Source: Cololabis saira (Eukaryota; Chordata; Actinopteri; Beloniformes; Belonidae). From it: a stretch of DNA of 64,000 nt. The position numbers and the translations under genes were made by a program. Below the pieces are notes generated by a model that worked only from the letters and a program-made list of their open reading frames with translations, ran no database searches and was not told the origin of the DNA. Position 1 is the stretch's first letter; the number at the start of each line of letters is the position of its first letter. Shown in pieces: positions 1 to 60,000 of this stretch. Where the stretch lies: NCBI RefSeq assembly GCF_033807715.1, contig NC_084596.1, forward strand, positions 28,532,879 to 28,596,878, in the 5' to 3' direction.

Positions 1-46743
<46,743 letters not shown>

Positions 46744-47460
46744 TCTAGAAAGATATGAACAGCTTAAAGCCTGAATGATGGTTCCGCGTTAAATTTACGC
46801 AGAGCCTACGCCGTAGGCTCTGCGTTGGTGTAACGCGGAACCATAAATCAGCCTTTAGAGGGCTTTCCTACAATGAGCGCAAATGTGGAGTACAGCAAAA
46901 GGAAAAAAAAAAAAAAAAAAAAAAACAAGCAAAAAAAAAAATCATCCACCTTCAATCCACTGTCAGGTTCTCGAGCGTCAAGATTCCCCCAAAAAAAGTT
47001 ACAGAATCCTTTTCACTCCATATCCAAAAGAAAATGCTTATATCGCTTGACTTGTGTTTCGGGAAACTCTTCCATGTACCTAAAGATAGTTCAAGTGCAG
47101 AGGCTGTAAAAAAAAATCCATCCACTCTGAACAACCTTTAATCGCGGACACCAGAAGAACAAATCTACACCGTTTTCTCTCCTTGTAATGTTCTACTAAC
47201 ATCCAAGTACCTTGTGATCACGCGGATCGTGGAGATCCAAAACTAAGGCGCGCTCCTCACACAGAGAGGGAAGTCTCCCAAAACTTTGTGCGTCTTCTGG
47301 ACTTAATAAACTGGTCGGAAAGACGACGTGAAAGCAACCCGGTTTAACGCATCTGCGCGCACAGTCTCGGTTTTGTGTCGCTGGAACAGCCCAGATCATT
47401 CAAATCCTCTCACCTGCCGGAAAACCATCAGCCCCCTCCCACAGTGCTATTTCATGGCGA
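46744..47460 (-). promoter_or_regulatory. cacna1e 5' flank / 5' UTR region
   Basis: Upstream of the cacna1e start the sequence has more CpG than the introns (for example around 47215-47360). No TATA box was evident and the transcription start cannot be placed. It contains a PIF-like MITE (46765-46857), an A-rich stretch (46902-46940) and a short minus-strand open frame (47196-47399) that could be an upstream ORF if transcribed. Confidence 0.45.
46765..46857. mobile_element. Palindromic PIF/Harbinger-like MITE next to the cacna1e start codon
   Basis: Inverted ends TAAAGCCTGAATGATGGTTC and, from the right, TAAAGGCTGATTTATGGTTC. The centre is the perfect palindrome CGCAGAGCCTACG / CGTAGGCTCTGCG. 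93 bp, beginning about 20 bp upstream of the ATG. A second copy of the family lies at 60762-60866. On the cacna1e-sense strand it brings in an ATG followed by 11 codons and a TAG. Confidence 0.8.
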
Positions 47461-49859
47461 TTTCAAAATTCAACTGAATGAAAGCTGCATGGAGAGGAGG
47501 GACATATATTTTGTTACCATAGCAATTAGAGTTTGTTGAGGATGAATACACACCCCCACCCACCCCCCGGCTAAAAAAAAAAGAAGATATGTGTATACAC
47601 CAGGCTGTGTGGGTATGTGCTTAAAAAAATTATGTAAAGATAACGGTGGGTGCTTTGGAAAAGGAGAGAGGTGCGAAATCTAAATGAAATAAGGTGAAAA
47701 ACTAGACAAAGTGTGTTAATGAAGAATCTCTTTAAATGAGCTTGATTTAGTTCCCCCCTTTAAACGTGTTCACTATATCAAAGTTGTACACTATTGTCAT
47801 ATTTTCATTAATGAAGACACACTTGTACTATTAAAACATTTAAAAACTAGGCCGTTGTGCTAATATTGGAGTAAAAGTCAGGAGTAAAAATAGAGCATGA
47901 AATAGATCTTAGGGCTGCTCCCTTTTGAGGGAAAGTAGAAGAAAGCAGGGTCTTTTCACACTCAGTAAGTGAGACCTCATTAGGCAACTGGGCGTTCTCA
48001 GTCCATCTGCTGCTCCTCTCCCCCTCCCCACTTTTTCCTGAGGATGACCACTTCAGCCCCCACAGATAGGAGATTATTCAGCCCGGGGTTGTTTCCTTTC
48101 CAAGGCAGCTATTTGTCAAAATTAAAATAAACCACAGCATTAGTCCACTTGATATCCCGGTCAGACTCCGCTTTGCAGAGGGACAACACAGGTATCGTAC
48201 AGTGCAGACAGACAGGCAGCCTGTAAGCTCTTATATGGGGGCTTGTGAAAATGAGCTGAGAGAGAGAAAGTGACAAAATGCTTGGCAAACAAGTTAGTGT
48301 CTGGGGGAGAAGGGAAAAACATTTAACAGGATCAATGAATAAGGCTCTAATTGAGCTCCAAAGACTCATCCATGACTTTTGTTGCCTCCTCTTCCTAATC
48401 TGCATGAAGCAGGCGGGCGTGTCACCTCATGTAACATAGCCTTTTCTGATCAAAAGCAAAATGTACAAACACCAAAAAGATGATAAATACAGTGTTTATC
48501 ATAGTAGACAACATTAAAAGTTTGCTAACCAATAACACTGTATATACAGCACGTGCATGTCACATTCACTATCTTTCTTCTTAAAACAAGGAGTCATTAC
48601 TGAGAAATCACACCTCTTTGTGTGTTGACCAACAAAAGTATTTGTCCATCTCTGCAAACGGTAGCTTACATATCTCTCTCTGTGTGCTTGTGCCTCTAGC
48701 CCTCTCTTTCTTGTCGTTTCCATAGCGACATAGCTCCCTTGAATTCCTGCTCTGTTCTTTTCATTTTTGCCAACAAAAGCCATGTTGCACAATAGAGCAA
48801 CCTCTTCCTACAGAAATCTGTTTCTCCCAACACACACATGCGCAAACACCTCCCCATCGGGGTCACTGGACATCTTGAAGAGGGAAACTGACAGAGTTGT
48901 GTGCAGCACTGTCAACACACTGATGCGCCAAAGTGCTGCGGAGATTACCAGGTGCGGTATGCGTTGAGGAGGCTGTTAGGCTTTTGTTCTGCTCTTTCTT
49001 GCAGCTTTCTTGAAGGCTTACGAAAATAGCTGTGTAAAATATCACAAGACCTTTTATCGTTTGGTCTGTGCCAATCTCATTGAGTATGCCTAACCACACT
49101 CAATGAGATGAAGCTAGCAACAATGGCAAATAAGATTCAAAATCAAACTATTTATTTAATTTTTTTCACTTTATAATATGTATAGACTATAACAAAAGCC
49201 ACATATAGAACATTAGGTTACAAAATAATAAGAAAACAAGCAGCGCTCTCTGCGCTGAGAGTTTGGAGGGTTTTCTTCTGTAGATGAAGAAAAATGATGA
49301 GCGTATTCGCAGTAATCCTCAGCTCAGCTCTATATCAACAACTTTGTCAAGCTTCAATATACACCTTTTACTTGGATTCTCTGGTTAGGTGCATAGCCCT
49401 CTGAACTCTGCGGTGCATCTTAGGTCCTTCAAGCTTATGACATGCATGCCTTTCCATGGAAAATTAAAACACAGTATAATTCACAGGTTATGTGTTATTC
49501 CAATAACTACTTACATGTACAGTCCTTTGATACTCGTTGCACAAGATTTTAAACTCAATCCGCTGATTGTAGGTCTGATTCTGTGAGCTTGTGTGTAGCC
49601 CCTCTGACATCTGAGGTTGGTTTTACTCATCACTTCATTCTTTACAACTTAAATCCAGTTCTTCTTCTCATTATTCCAAGTCTGCTAATTCTGGCACTGA
49701 GGGAAAATTCACTTCTGTGATTAATGCAGAATGGTCAGCTAGATGCCCTGTAAACAGCTGAAAGGCAGGATTGTCTTATCTGAGGATAAATACACATAAT
49801 AGGCCAGACTTTAATATGAAAAGAGGAGCTCAAGGTTTCTACGCATTATTTTGCTGTTC

Positions 49860-50160
49860 CTAGGACTGGGCACTTCTGCACTTCAATCTCTGTTTTTGTT
49901 CCCGAAATCTGTGGGAGCCAAGCTGGGAGCCACTCTCCCAGCTTGGAAGTCACACCTCCAAGTGCTCCAAATACAATTGGCACCACTGTTGCCTTCACCT
50001 TTACATCTTTTTTTCAACCCTTGGTAATTTTCAAGCGTCTCATATATCTTCGTCTTAATGTTTTCTGACTCTTGGGAGTGCTACATCTATCACCAATGGT
50101 TTCTTCTGGAATTTGTCAACCACCACCACCACAATGTTGATTGTGCCAATGCAACTGCAT
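49860..50160 (-). mobile_element. Possible LINE-derived fragment
   Basis: The order of words (CCAGCTTGG, TTGGCACCACTGTTGCCTTC, CCCTTGGTAATTTTCAAGCG, GGGAGTGCTACATCTATCAC) resembles the antisense of a common fish LINE coding end. It includes a perfect 12-bp hairpin at 49918-49946 and runs into a TA microsatellite. Confidence 0.35.
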
Positions 50161-50163
50161 ACA

Positions 50164-50171
50164 TATATTTA

Positions 50172-50266
<95 letters not shown>

Positions 50267-50270
50267 GTTT
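50164..50270. repeat. TA dinucleotide microsatellite
   Basis: About 50 TA units with few interruptions at the edges. Confidence 0.95.
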
Positions 50271-52074
50271 TAAGAAAGTGTGGCCTGATTTGCATTTACA
50301 TGCATATTTCTGAATTTGCTTCACTTTCGCTTAAAAAGAAAACAAACTATTACATGTGAGGGCGTAGAGAAAACAGTAACTTTCAGTACATTGAAAGAAA
50401 AGAAAACAATCTTCAACAACGTACATTATATAGGGGAAGAAAGCACTTGGTTCCAGCATTCTGAAGGGCATTTATATAATTGCAGACAAGCTTTCAACCA
50501 ACATTGACTGGAGTGGTTTTAGCATTTTATTTCGATCTCTGTTACCTAGCAACAGACATCTACTGTACTGAGTTATGTCAGTTGGATTTGACCAGTAACA
50601 GCTTCTCATATTTCTGTGGATTGGCACAACACTGAGCCAGTTTACATTGACGTGTAATTATATTTTGTTTATGGTGTTAGAGCAGTTGTCCAAATGTGTG
50701 TAGCTACTAGCGTTGCTCCTTACTATACTTGAATCTTAAAGAAAGTTTTTGTGGAAAAAAACAAAGGTTACAATCAAAAATCAGTTTTGCATCCATGTCA
50801 TATCACTCATTTGATGGCGTTAGAGGCCCTTTAACATGTTGAGGGAAAGCTCAACAGTTTCTAAACTCTACTGCTTACTTCTCAAGACATCTTGCTGCTT
50901 CCCTACTGCTTTTCTACTTTGATTCCCTAGCATCCCCTAATGGACAAATAACCACAATACATGTGCTGTGGTGTAAATATAATTTACATTTGTTAAACTA
51001 GTTGCCCCTGCAAACAAGTCATTTAAAGCTGTGTTGTTGTTTTCTGAGCAGGCTGGAAAAATACAGAGCAAAACACAGAATGTGGCAGTGCACTAATAAA
51101 GTGGACATGGAGTGAAAGTACAGAAGACTAAATATAAATCAGAAGCAGGGGGAAAGAGGAGAAGAATGAAGGAGGGTTATACACTGATGGAGCACCACTT
51201 CACATTCAAGTGGTGAGAAGCAGACAATCAAATCGAGTTCAGAGGTTCACAGGTAAGCACCCAGAGATTTACCATTAATTACACCATAAAGCATTTTGCT
51301 CCAGTAAGCCATAGCCAATTATGATGCATACATAAAAATCCACTGATTAAAGTAGTAGTTGTGATTTGGTGAACCTACAGCAACAATATTTGTGGCAAAG
51401 AGTGCTGTTTGTTGACTGCTGCTGTGTAGATACATAGGAGGTTAAAAGTTTGTGGAGCCTTTGAAGTTCTTTATATTTTTGCAAAAAACAGGTTAATTTT
51501 CGCAAAAGTCTTAAAGCGCATTAGGAGAAGCGTGCTAAACAATTAAAGAAAAAACAATTTTGGTCATTAATTTACTGAGAAAGATGACCTACTGTTATTG
51601 TTAATCACAAAAGTAGAGGGATTTGTTCTAATCTTCACAGCATGTTTGAGTGGACCTTGGTATGGATCAAGGCTTCTGGGGACATCAGAAAAAGGGTTAT
51701 CGGTTCTCATCACAATGGAAAAGGTCAGAAAACCATATCTAAAGAGTTCAGAGTCCATCAAGACATGTGAAGAAGACATTTCTTTGACTGTTGATAAAGA
51801 AATACATAAACTGCCTTTATAGTCAGAGACATGTGAAAGTCATTGCTGCCCTGCCCAGAAGTGGTTGACCAATAAAGAGAATTCCAAGACCAAGATGTGT
51901 AATAGTCTGTAGAGACACAAATTAATATAGGGTAACTTCTAAAAAACTAGAGGCATCTGTCACATTAGATAATGTTAATATTTATGATGAAACCATTTGC
52001 ATGATAAACAATAATGGTGCATGTGGAGTATGACATTTACAACATAAATGTCAGCCTTGTTCGATCTTTAATTC

Positions 52075-52235
52075 CATCCATCCGTCCGTCCGTCCATCCA
52101 TCCATCCATCCATCCATCCATCCATCCATCCATCCATCCATCCATCCATCCATCCATCCATCCATCCATCCATCCATCCATCCATCCATCCATCCATCCA
52201 TCCATCCATCCATCCATCCATCCATCCATCCATCC
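52075..52235. repeat. CATC tetranucleotide microsatellite
   Basis: About 38 CATC units. Its position at the 3' side of the minus-strand LINE fragment fits the GATG-type tandem tail of Rex3-like elements. Confidence 0.95.
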
Positions 52236-53010
52236 CCTGCATGCCTAAGTATAGAAGCCCAGGCTTCCCTTTCTCCAGTCACTTTGTCGAGCTCATCTCA
52301 AAGGATTCCCAAGGCTTTCCCGGGCCAGCTAAGAGACATTAACTCTCCAGCTGGGTCTTCCCTAGGGTCTCCTCCCAATTGGATGTGTCCGGAAAACCTC
52401 ACGACGCATGCTAAATAGATGATCAAGTCACCTCATTTGGCTATAATTTCTATAATCTGAGCCCATGCTGAAGGACTGGGCTTCTTGCCCTACTTCTAAG
52501 GGAAAGGCCAGACACCCTGCAGAGGAAACTAATTTCACTAACCACAGCTTGTGACCATAGGCAAGGGTAGGAACTAGACTGGTAAATTGAGATCTGAGCT
52601 AAAACAACAGCATGATGTCCGCAGTCGCATTGATCCGCCTGACAATCTCCACTCCATTTTTCTCTCACTTGTGAATAAGCCCCCCAGCTACTTAAACTCC
52701 TTCCTCTTGGAGCAGGACCTGAACCTGCGAGGGCACTCCACCCTTTTTCACCTGAAGATCATGGCCTCAGATTTAGACATTCATTCTCATCCTGGCTGCT
52801 TTACATTCGGCTCAAAAAAACGCTCCAGCGAGAGTTGGAGGTCATGGCCCAATGAAGCCAACAGAACTACATCATCTGCAAAAAGCAGAGACTTAATTCT
52901 GAGCTCACCAAACCAGATAACCCCTACTCTCTGGCTGTACCTAGAAATTTTGAACATAAAAATTCTAAACAGATTTTGTGACAAAGGGTAGCCCTGGCGA
53001 TGTCCAACTC
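52236..53010 (-). mobile_element. Rex3-like (RTE-type) LINE fragment
   Basis: Read on the minus strand it runs from a decayed QGCPL-type motif (near 52990) through LLFADDVVLLAS (reverse-transcriptase FADD box, near 52880) and LQLSLERF to SGLSLRSRARSPV (near 52520), the order of the C-terminal half of fish Rex3-type reverse transcriptases. Frames are broken several times. It is 5'-truncated and ends at the GATG/CATC tail. Confidence 0.75.
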
Positions 53011-53054
53011 TCTTAGGTCTGACTGGGCAATAGAGGACTTTGATTTTATTTTTC

Positions 53055-53790
53055 TGAAGTTATGTCTTTGTTGATTTTGATGTGTACTTTTCGTCATTTT
53101 CGTGTTGGAATGGGCAATTCTTCTTCATTTTCAGCTTTATGGTGGACGGAAAGTTTTTGAGCCAAAATATTTTGGTATTTGGAGTTATTAATTTCCCTTT
53201 CTTTCCTGCAACGCAGCAATGGCCCAGCTGAAGAGAAGCATCCCTAAACATGATGCTACCACTACCATGCTTTACTGTCCATATGGTGTTCCTTAGATGA
53301 TACTTTGTTTGCAATTCTGTCCATTAGAATGACCAAAAAGCTGAACCTTTTCTCTTCAGACCATAATACATTTTCAGACATTTTTTAAGGCGACTGAATG
53401 AATTGTTTTGCGTAAATCAGAAGGCTTGCATGTTCTTTTTCTTAAGAAATAGCTTCTGTATTGCCACCCTACACAGCCAAGGCACGAGATGCCATTCACG
53501 TGCAGGTTGCTAACCTCCCTGATAAGCTTTCTCCTCGTCCTCTCGTCAACTGCGGTGTTATTGTCATGATCTTTGCAGTGTCTCTATGATGCCACATTTT
53601 TCTCCTCTTAATTGATGATGGTTTTGACAGTGTTTAACAGCACATTTGGAGCCTTCAATAGCCTTTTTATATACTGCTCCTGATTGGTACATTTCAACAA
53701 TGAAGTCTCACCATTTCTTTGATAACTTTTTGCAATCCCCGGCTGTCAGCAGAATGCAACCCCAAACATTCAAGAAAACACTACAGCAAC
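53055..53790 (-). pseudogene. Tc1/mariner-like transposase pseudogene
   Basis: Minus-strand pieces read EEKVQLFGH, then TVKHGSGSIMF, FPSTIKLK, and CPFQHENDEKYTSKSTK, matching in order the Tc1 catalytic stretch (SDE...LFG, KHGGGS.M, Q.DNDPKH.). The second catalytic Asp motif is changed to HENDEKY. Several stops and frame breaks; terminal repeats were not found. Confidence 0.7.
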
Positions 53791-55459
53791 TGTTGACTTT
53801 TATCTGCTTTTAATCAGAATAACTTAAACCTACAGAACTAAGCATATATTTTTTTTTGCCCCAGGACTTATGTTTGTTGGAAGATCACATTAAATATGTG
53901 ATAATTCTGACATTTATGTTTTTGTTACTTCTATCTTTATATTTCAAAAACTTGGAATTTTGTAAAGGTTTTAAGTATAAGTCTTCTGAAACTCTGGGAT
54001 GCTGTAAAGCGATACACAGTTGGAATCCAAAGTTACATTGGCTGTTTTGTGTTTATCGTAAGGATGGGAGACTGCGATAGCTACACAATAATTCCTTAAA
54101 GTACACAAATATTCCTTCAAATTAAATAAAAATTGATATACTAGCATGAAGAAAATCCTTTGTACTACTTTAATAAAAAAGAAAAAAAAATCATTTCATA
54201 TGTTAATTCTAGACATGTCAAAACCACTGTATCATTCATTCATTCATTCATTCATTGCTTGTTTGTTTTCTTTTTACCACTGAGGGAAGATGAATCCAAG
54301 CATGACAGCTGTCATAGTTATCAGTTCAATATCTGCTATGCTTTCTTTTTGACAAATCCAGCAGTTACAAAGCCTCATTTTTCTCCGGTCGCCATTTTTC
54401 TCATGCCATTCAGCTTTAGGGTCAGAATCCCTTGAAATTAATATCTGACAACCGTCAGCTTCTTTAGTTACTGCATACATGGGCTCTTGCAGTTTCTAGA
54501 CAGATGTTAGCACTAGATTTAGTCTTAAATGAAGCAATTGTTTTTATATAATATTCCAATCAAGATTCCTATATATTTGATTTGGAGTCAGTAAAACCAG
54601 TCAGTGAGTTATAAGCTGTCCAGTGTACTTGCTTAGATTAGTGTTGCTGGTTTCTGTTATTATCAAAAACTATTTAATATCATTGTCACGTGATCCTATT
54701 TTTCAGTTGGTGGAGACGGAAGGGAAGCTTGAAAACATAACATTTTTAAACAAACAAGTAGACACAAAGCACCTGACTGTCTGCCAGTTGCTTGATGATG
54801 AGTAGCTTACAGTGAGTTCATCACAGCTTACTATTGCAACAAGTTGGTCAGACTGAAGCAATGTGCTAAAAGATGTTAAGATTACTCTGTAAAGCTCATT
54901 TGAGCCAATTTAAATGATAAAGAAATGATGACAATGCTGCTTCAGGGAGAACAGTATTGTCTTTGTTTTTTTTCTTTTAGGTATCTGCTTATCATGCATC
55001 TCACCATGTATGTCACACCTACTGTAGTTCTCCCGATAGATAGTTTGACACATTGCAGCAGGAAGTGCAGGAGTAATTATAAACATCAGTGTCAGATACA
55101 TTACATTTCCAGGTCAACTGCACTGTTATTATTCATGCTTGCTCCCTTGCATGAAATGTTAAGACTCTTTGATGGAATGAGTTCCTGAATAAATGTGCTT
55201 TTTTGCACAAGCGTCTCCCAAACACATAAAAGCATATTTACGAAACTATGTCAATACAATTAGCATTTACCTCCAAATATTAAAAAATAAATAAGTGGCG
55301 GACTCTGGCAGCTTATAGGTTAACAAGTTAAAGTGCATATTCAGTGTTTATATGTGACCTTTTATATCACTCCTCCTTTCATCCTCCTTTATGGAGATTA
55401 ACCATTTTAAACACTTAGTTAAAAGGAATCCTTTGACTCTGAATCTCTTTTGTACTCAC

Positions 55460-55859
55460 TCCCACTCCTTCCTCCGGGCTTGTGGCGTGCTCTGTATTTT
55501 GTGGGCCTGGTGGGCCATGATGATGTCCTTCTGCTCCACAAGTCCTCCGCGTCGCCGCAGCATGAAGTGGGGGCTCTGAGATCCTGAGCCCTGATCGGAG
55601 GAGACCTCCTCCTGACCGCAGGAGACGTCAAAGCTCGCTGCTCGAGGGGGCAGGCCCAGGCATTCAGGGACGGCATGAGGCACCTGTAGTGAGCAGGAGC
55701 GAGATCCTTGTGCCAGTCCTGGACGAGCAGAAGGGCTGAGTCTTCTCCAGTCCTCGGGCTCTGGCAGAGACAGGGACGACTGGACAGGAGTCCCTCCACG
55801 CCGACCACAGCTGGCTGGAGAGTGAAGATTGGGAGTGAGGGAACGGGAGAGAGACTGAT
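55460..55859 (-). CDS. Candidate exon 3 of an unrecognised gene upstream of cacna1e
   Basis: The minus strand is open over this interval and reads QSLSRSLTPNLHSPASCGRR, LPPRAASFDVSC, SPHFMLRRRGGLVEQKDI and IMAHQAHKIQSTPQARRKEW, ending exactly at a strong donor GA/GTGAGTAC (55460/55459). The acceptor is probably the AG at 55861-55860: a stronger AG at 55915-55914 would bring in a TGA in this frame. Ser/Pro-rich, low-complexity-free, with a basic C-terminal part that looks conserved. In mammals KIAA1614 and IER5 lie on this side of CACNA1E; KIAA1614 is a guess only. The alternative frame with NYEETANSQPL is also open but does not end well at the donor. Confidence 0.5.
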
Positions 55860-56394
55860 CTGAATTGGTGAGCATGTTGGCAGAGGCTGGGAGTTGGCAG
55901 TTTCCTCATAGTTCTGAAAAAGAAATTCAAAGGAGGAAGAAGATGGTGGGTGAGAGATTGTAATATAGCAGATAAAACATTTCCAAGCCAATCACTGCAC
56001 ACCCTGGTGGATCCAGGCTTGTTTTCTGTACAAATTAACCACATCAGTGTGACTTTAGGGTTGCTTTTCAAGCACTTTTGTCCAGGCTGATAAATGTCAA
56101 CAACTCTCAAACAGACAGACTTCCCCCCTATGATGTCAGCTCACTGAATGACAGTTTCAGACTCAGGCTGCCAAAACTAAGTGAAAGGGTTATATTCAAT
56201 GTTTATGATTTGGTAGTGACTTCAGACACCCAACTGCATGCTGTCAAGCACAAAAAATGTCATGGCAAGTTTATTTCTACAGCCTGTCCAGGGCCTCTCC
56301 TGGTTACATTGTAATATATATCTGTGTGTCTTCTGCAATTAATTATGCTGTTGAAAAAAAAATGCATTTTCAATGATTTTACTTAAAAATGGGA

Positions 56395-57032
56395 GAGTTT
56401 AATTTAATTTAATGTATTTTATTTAATAGGGACAATGCAGGTTTACATGTGATCACATTCACTCATTACAAACAAGCCAATGTGACTGATGTTCTGCATA
56501 CAGAGATTATAGCTATTGCTAGTTTCCATCTCCTGTCCCTAGTTAGGCTTTTAGTAAAAGAAAACGAAAGAAAGGAGAAAAAGAATACAAAAATACATTA
56601 AATTTTCAACATGCAAAGCTATATCCTATTTACAATTCTCAGCTTGCAAGAGAGCACCCTATTAGCGGTTACAGGTGATTAAAAATGCGTACATTTCTGA
56701 TTTTGCTTCAACCAGTCTTTGACATTTTTAGTAAAAACCTTAAAATCTTGAGTTGTTTTTATCTCAGTTGGCAGTGTGTTCCACATTTGAGAGCCCTTTA
56801 TAGAGAACGCTGACTGCCCAAAGGAGGTCTTACGGCGTTCAACCTTACAGTTACCACTTGTTGTTCCCCTGGTGATCCTACCACTATTCTGCCTGCTAAC
56901 TAACTTACATAAAACATCTGGTGCTAGGTTCTGTAGACACTTAAAAACCAGTTTGAGTGTAGAAAACTTTAAGAAATTATCAAAACTAAGCATGTTGTAC
57001 TGTTTCAATATGTGACAGTGATACCATCTCAT
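56395..57032 (-). mobile_element. LINE C-terminal fragment with TTTAA-type tail
   Basis: The minus-strand open frame 57032-56679 (117 aa) reads LVFKCLQNLAPDVLCKLV, KTSFGQSAFSIKGSQMWNTL then PTEIKTTQDFKVFTKNVKDW, the characteristic C-terminal part of fish Rex1/Jockey-like LINE ORF2 proteins (K.L...AP..L; A...WN.LP..I). A 3' untranslated piece follows and ends in a TTTAA tandem run at about 56395-56420. Confidence 0.75.
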
Positions 57033-60000
57033 CGGTTGAAACCGTCCTGTAGTTGTTCATTTGTGCCTTCTCAAGATTGACCTTTTTTAGCAGAGGTTTA
57101 ATTACAGCTATTTTTAGTAGCTGTGGAAACACCTGACATCAAGGATGAGTTCACGATCAGTAACAGGTCTCACTCCTAAATCTTTCTAGATGTTTTTGAA
57201 AACACCTTTTGGCAGGATGTTTACACAAAATTTGCTTCAAATTTTAAAGTTTGGTTCAGATATTCATGGGGGTAGAGGGTCACTGTTATTGACTTTAGTC
57301 AGTGCCCCTGGTACATCAGCATGATCATACCTTAGTGAAATGTCTTAAAATGTACTGAATAAATAAATGTTTTGTTCCAAAACAATAGTTCCTGAGTTTG
57401 GAGATCCTTTGACTGTTCATTAATATATCATTTATCTCATTTAGACAAAATCATTCATGTCCAAGACAATGTATTATGACTAAACTGAACCCACCTTCAG
57501 CATCAGCTTCATCTCCTCTATGGATTTGGCTCTAATAATTAGTCATGATAAGACATGATAAGACACTACACTATTTCCAGGTTCATAGTCTTATTTTGCT
57601 GGTCTGCTACAAATTCCCTGGTTTATTATTAAAGCAGTAAACCCTTTATATTAATTTGTACTGCACAGTGTTTCATACCCTTTTTTAGTCTAAAATGTAA
57701 CTCCTGTTGAACCATCACCACCATCCCAGTACCCAGACATCTGCTCCAGTAGGTCAGATAACTGCAAAAAAATTGTGAAGCATGAGTCACCTGTTTATTG
57801 TTTGGTGGAATTGTGTCAAACAATCTACTAATAATGTGTTCCAGACACAGACTCAGCACACAGAAGTCAGAATTTCTAAATTTCTCATCTGAGGTTTCTT
57901 GGAATTCTAATTTGTATAATCAGCTTGAATGCAACACGGCTGCAACATGTATCAACAAAGTAAACACAGCTAATGTTGCTATTTATAACTGTTGCACTCA
58001 GCTTAGGTGTGACGTTATTCCTCCGACTTCTGAATGGAAAACACCACATCCTATAAGGGGCCCGATAATTGCATGAAATAAATTAAGGAAAGTCTAGACT
58101 GCTGCTTCTCCTGCCACTGCATATTTTGTGTAGGTTTTAAGTGAATACTGAATTATTAGGTAGCCATGTCATTTTTCGGGGCAGAAACAATTAAAGAATG
58201 TCTTCTGTAGTGCCAAAATGTGATACAATCTTTACAAGAAAAGATGCAGTGCTGATGAAAATATTTCAGAATGGTGTCATCAGGAGAAAAAAACAGAGAG
58301 AGCTGGACTCAGAGAGATAAGACAGCCAGGGGGAGACAGAGAATATTAGGTGATGGTCTTATCTTTAATCAGTGTTAGGAAATATGGTGCGTGGATGCAC
58401 CCACGTTGTCTAAATAGCTGGATCAGGTACTGGAAAAGGGGACAGATCCATCAAGCCCATCTATTAAATTACATTTTTTTTCAATTGTGTGTGTGATGCT
58501 TGTACATTTGCACTACAATGTGATCTGACCTTCATCTAAGTCCCAACAATATACAGGCACAATTTGCTTAAGCTGATAACAGTTATAATTGTGGTGTCTC
58601 TATTAAACATGTTTCCCTCCAGCATTATGAATGTTTAATGGGTGTGTTTAATAAAGTGGAAATAAATGTAGAAAACCAGCTCATTCCAAATGGTTCAGAT
58701 GGTTTCTCTTGCCACTATTTTACCATTAAAACGTCCTAGGATAATGTGCACCATAACATGTCAAATATATTTTACAAAGTTAGAAAGCAATGTTTAATTC
58801 AAGCCTGATTCCTTCAGTGTACTCCACACATCGGGGGGTAACATGTCAATATCGAGTGTCAGCCAATATGAAAGAGTATGACAATTGGAATAGAGACTGT
58901 GAAAGCCAGATCGGTGCATTTCACATTTAGAAATGTGAAAAAATACACCATTAGTCTTGCAAACTTGCAACTAAAAGACACACAGACTCATTGAGAGAAG
59001 CTTAAAAGTTAGAGAGAAAACCTGACACGTTACATGACATGATAAGGAGCAGAGTAGATCCTGACAGCAGCATGGCTCATAATATTTGTTCTTGATGATG
59101 CTGTTTTGAAATTAGGTTTAGTAAAGGTCATAGAAGACTGAGGAGAAAATAAAACATGGTCATGTTCATGTTTAATTCCTTATTCAGATAAAAAGAATCA
59201 ACTCAAACCATGTTCATGTTGATGCGGTTGTCCAGTCAAGTGTGCATGTGACTTAGACAGAGATATGGGGTAAATGAGGAGGAAAGGCTGAGAAACATTA
59301 AGTTTGTGACGAGCCAGCCAGGAGACAGACGAAACAAGGCTGTTTTCATTGAGCCGGAGCTGAAAGGAAGATGACTGAGTGTGGAGGAGCTAAAGCAAAG
59401 GCTCAGTGACTCACTCATCAGCAGCAGGGGCTCCTCAGACATGAACTGGACGCAGTCTGAGCTGAGCTCTGCCCTCCAACACTCAGCAGCACCCGTCTGA
59501 GAGCCGGCAGGGGCTGCAAGGTCAACGCACACATTTACACGGGTGGCCTGATGTCAGCTTTATGCACCCCAGCAGTGAGCCCACTCTCATTTTTAGCACA
59601 GCCATGCGAGTTCAAAAGATGTATGATATCTTGTATTATCTGTCTGCTTTGTAACCACAGCCATGGTGAAATTAAATGTCAAAGCACTCAAATCAACTTA
59701 GACACCTTAGAAAAACAGCAGGGACAACAAACCGGGATGAAAAGGAGGTGGATCCCTGACATGTGGATGAATAATAATAAAAAAAAAATGAAAGAAAGAA
59801 AGAAATCCGGAATTGGGGTTACATTTACAGATAGGAGCATGTACTGCTGCAGGCGTCCAGCTTATCTGTTTAATTTATTAAAGTTCTAACACTTGTGTGG
59901 AGATGCTCTTGTGTTTTAAATGTGAATTTCAGCTCCTGGCTGTGATCTCCTACGCTTTAATTAGAGCAGCTTCTGTAGAGCCTAGTGAAACAACAGGCGG

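Larger units (their letters stand above)
47461..55459. other. Intergenic region upstream of cacna1e
   Basis: No convincing gene. It holds LINE-like, Rex3-like and Tc1-like relics and microsatellites listed separately. The stretches 47461-49850, 50275-52070 and 53800-55455 are AT-rich with only short, unsupported open frames. Further 3' exons of the gene proposed at 55.4-60.3 kb should lie here but I could not identify them. Confidence 0.6.

Noticed and set aside
48380..48410. Acceptor TTCATGCAG that would add a short last exon to the upstream gene
   Set aside because: Phase fits but it gives only about 11 codons before a stop and nothing supports it over chance.
52014..52418. Frames made of repeated IHPS or DGWM units
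   Set aside because: Translation of the CATC microsatellite.
55419..55991. 190-codon minus-strand frame overlapping candidate exon 3
   Set aside because: It runs through the strong donor at 55459 and its residues look like an out-of-frame reading of the Ser/Pro-rich exon.
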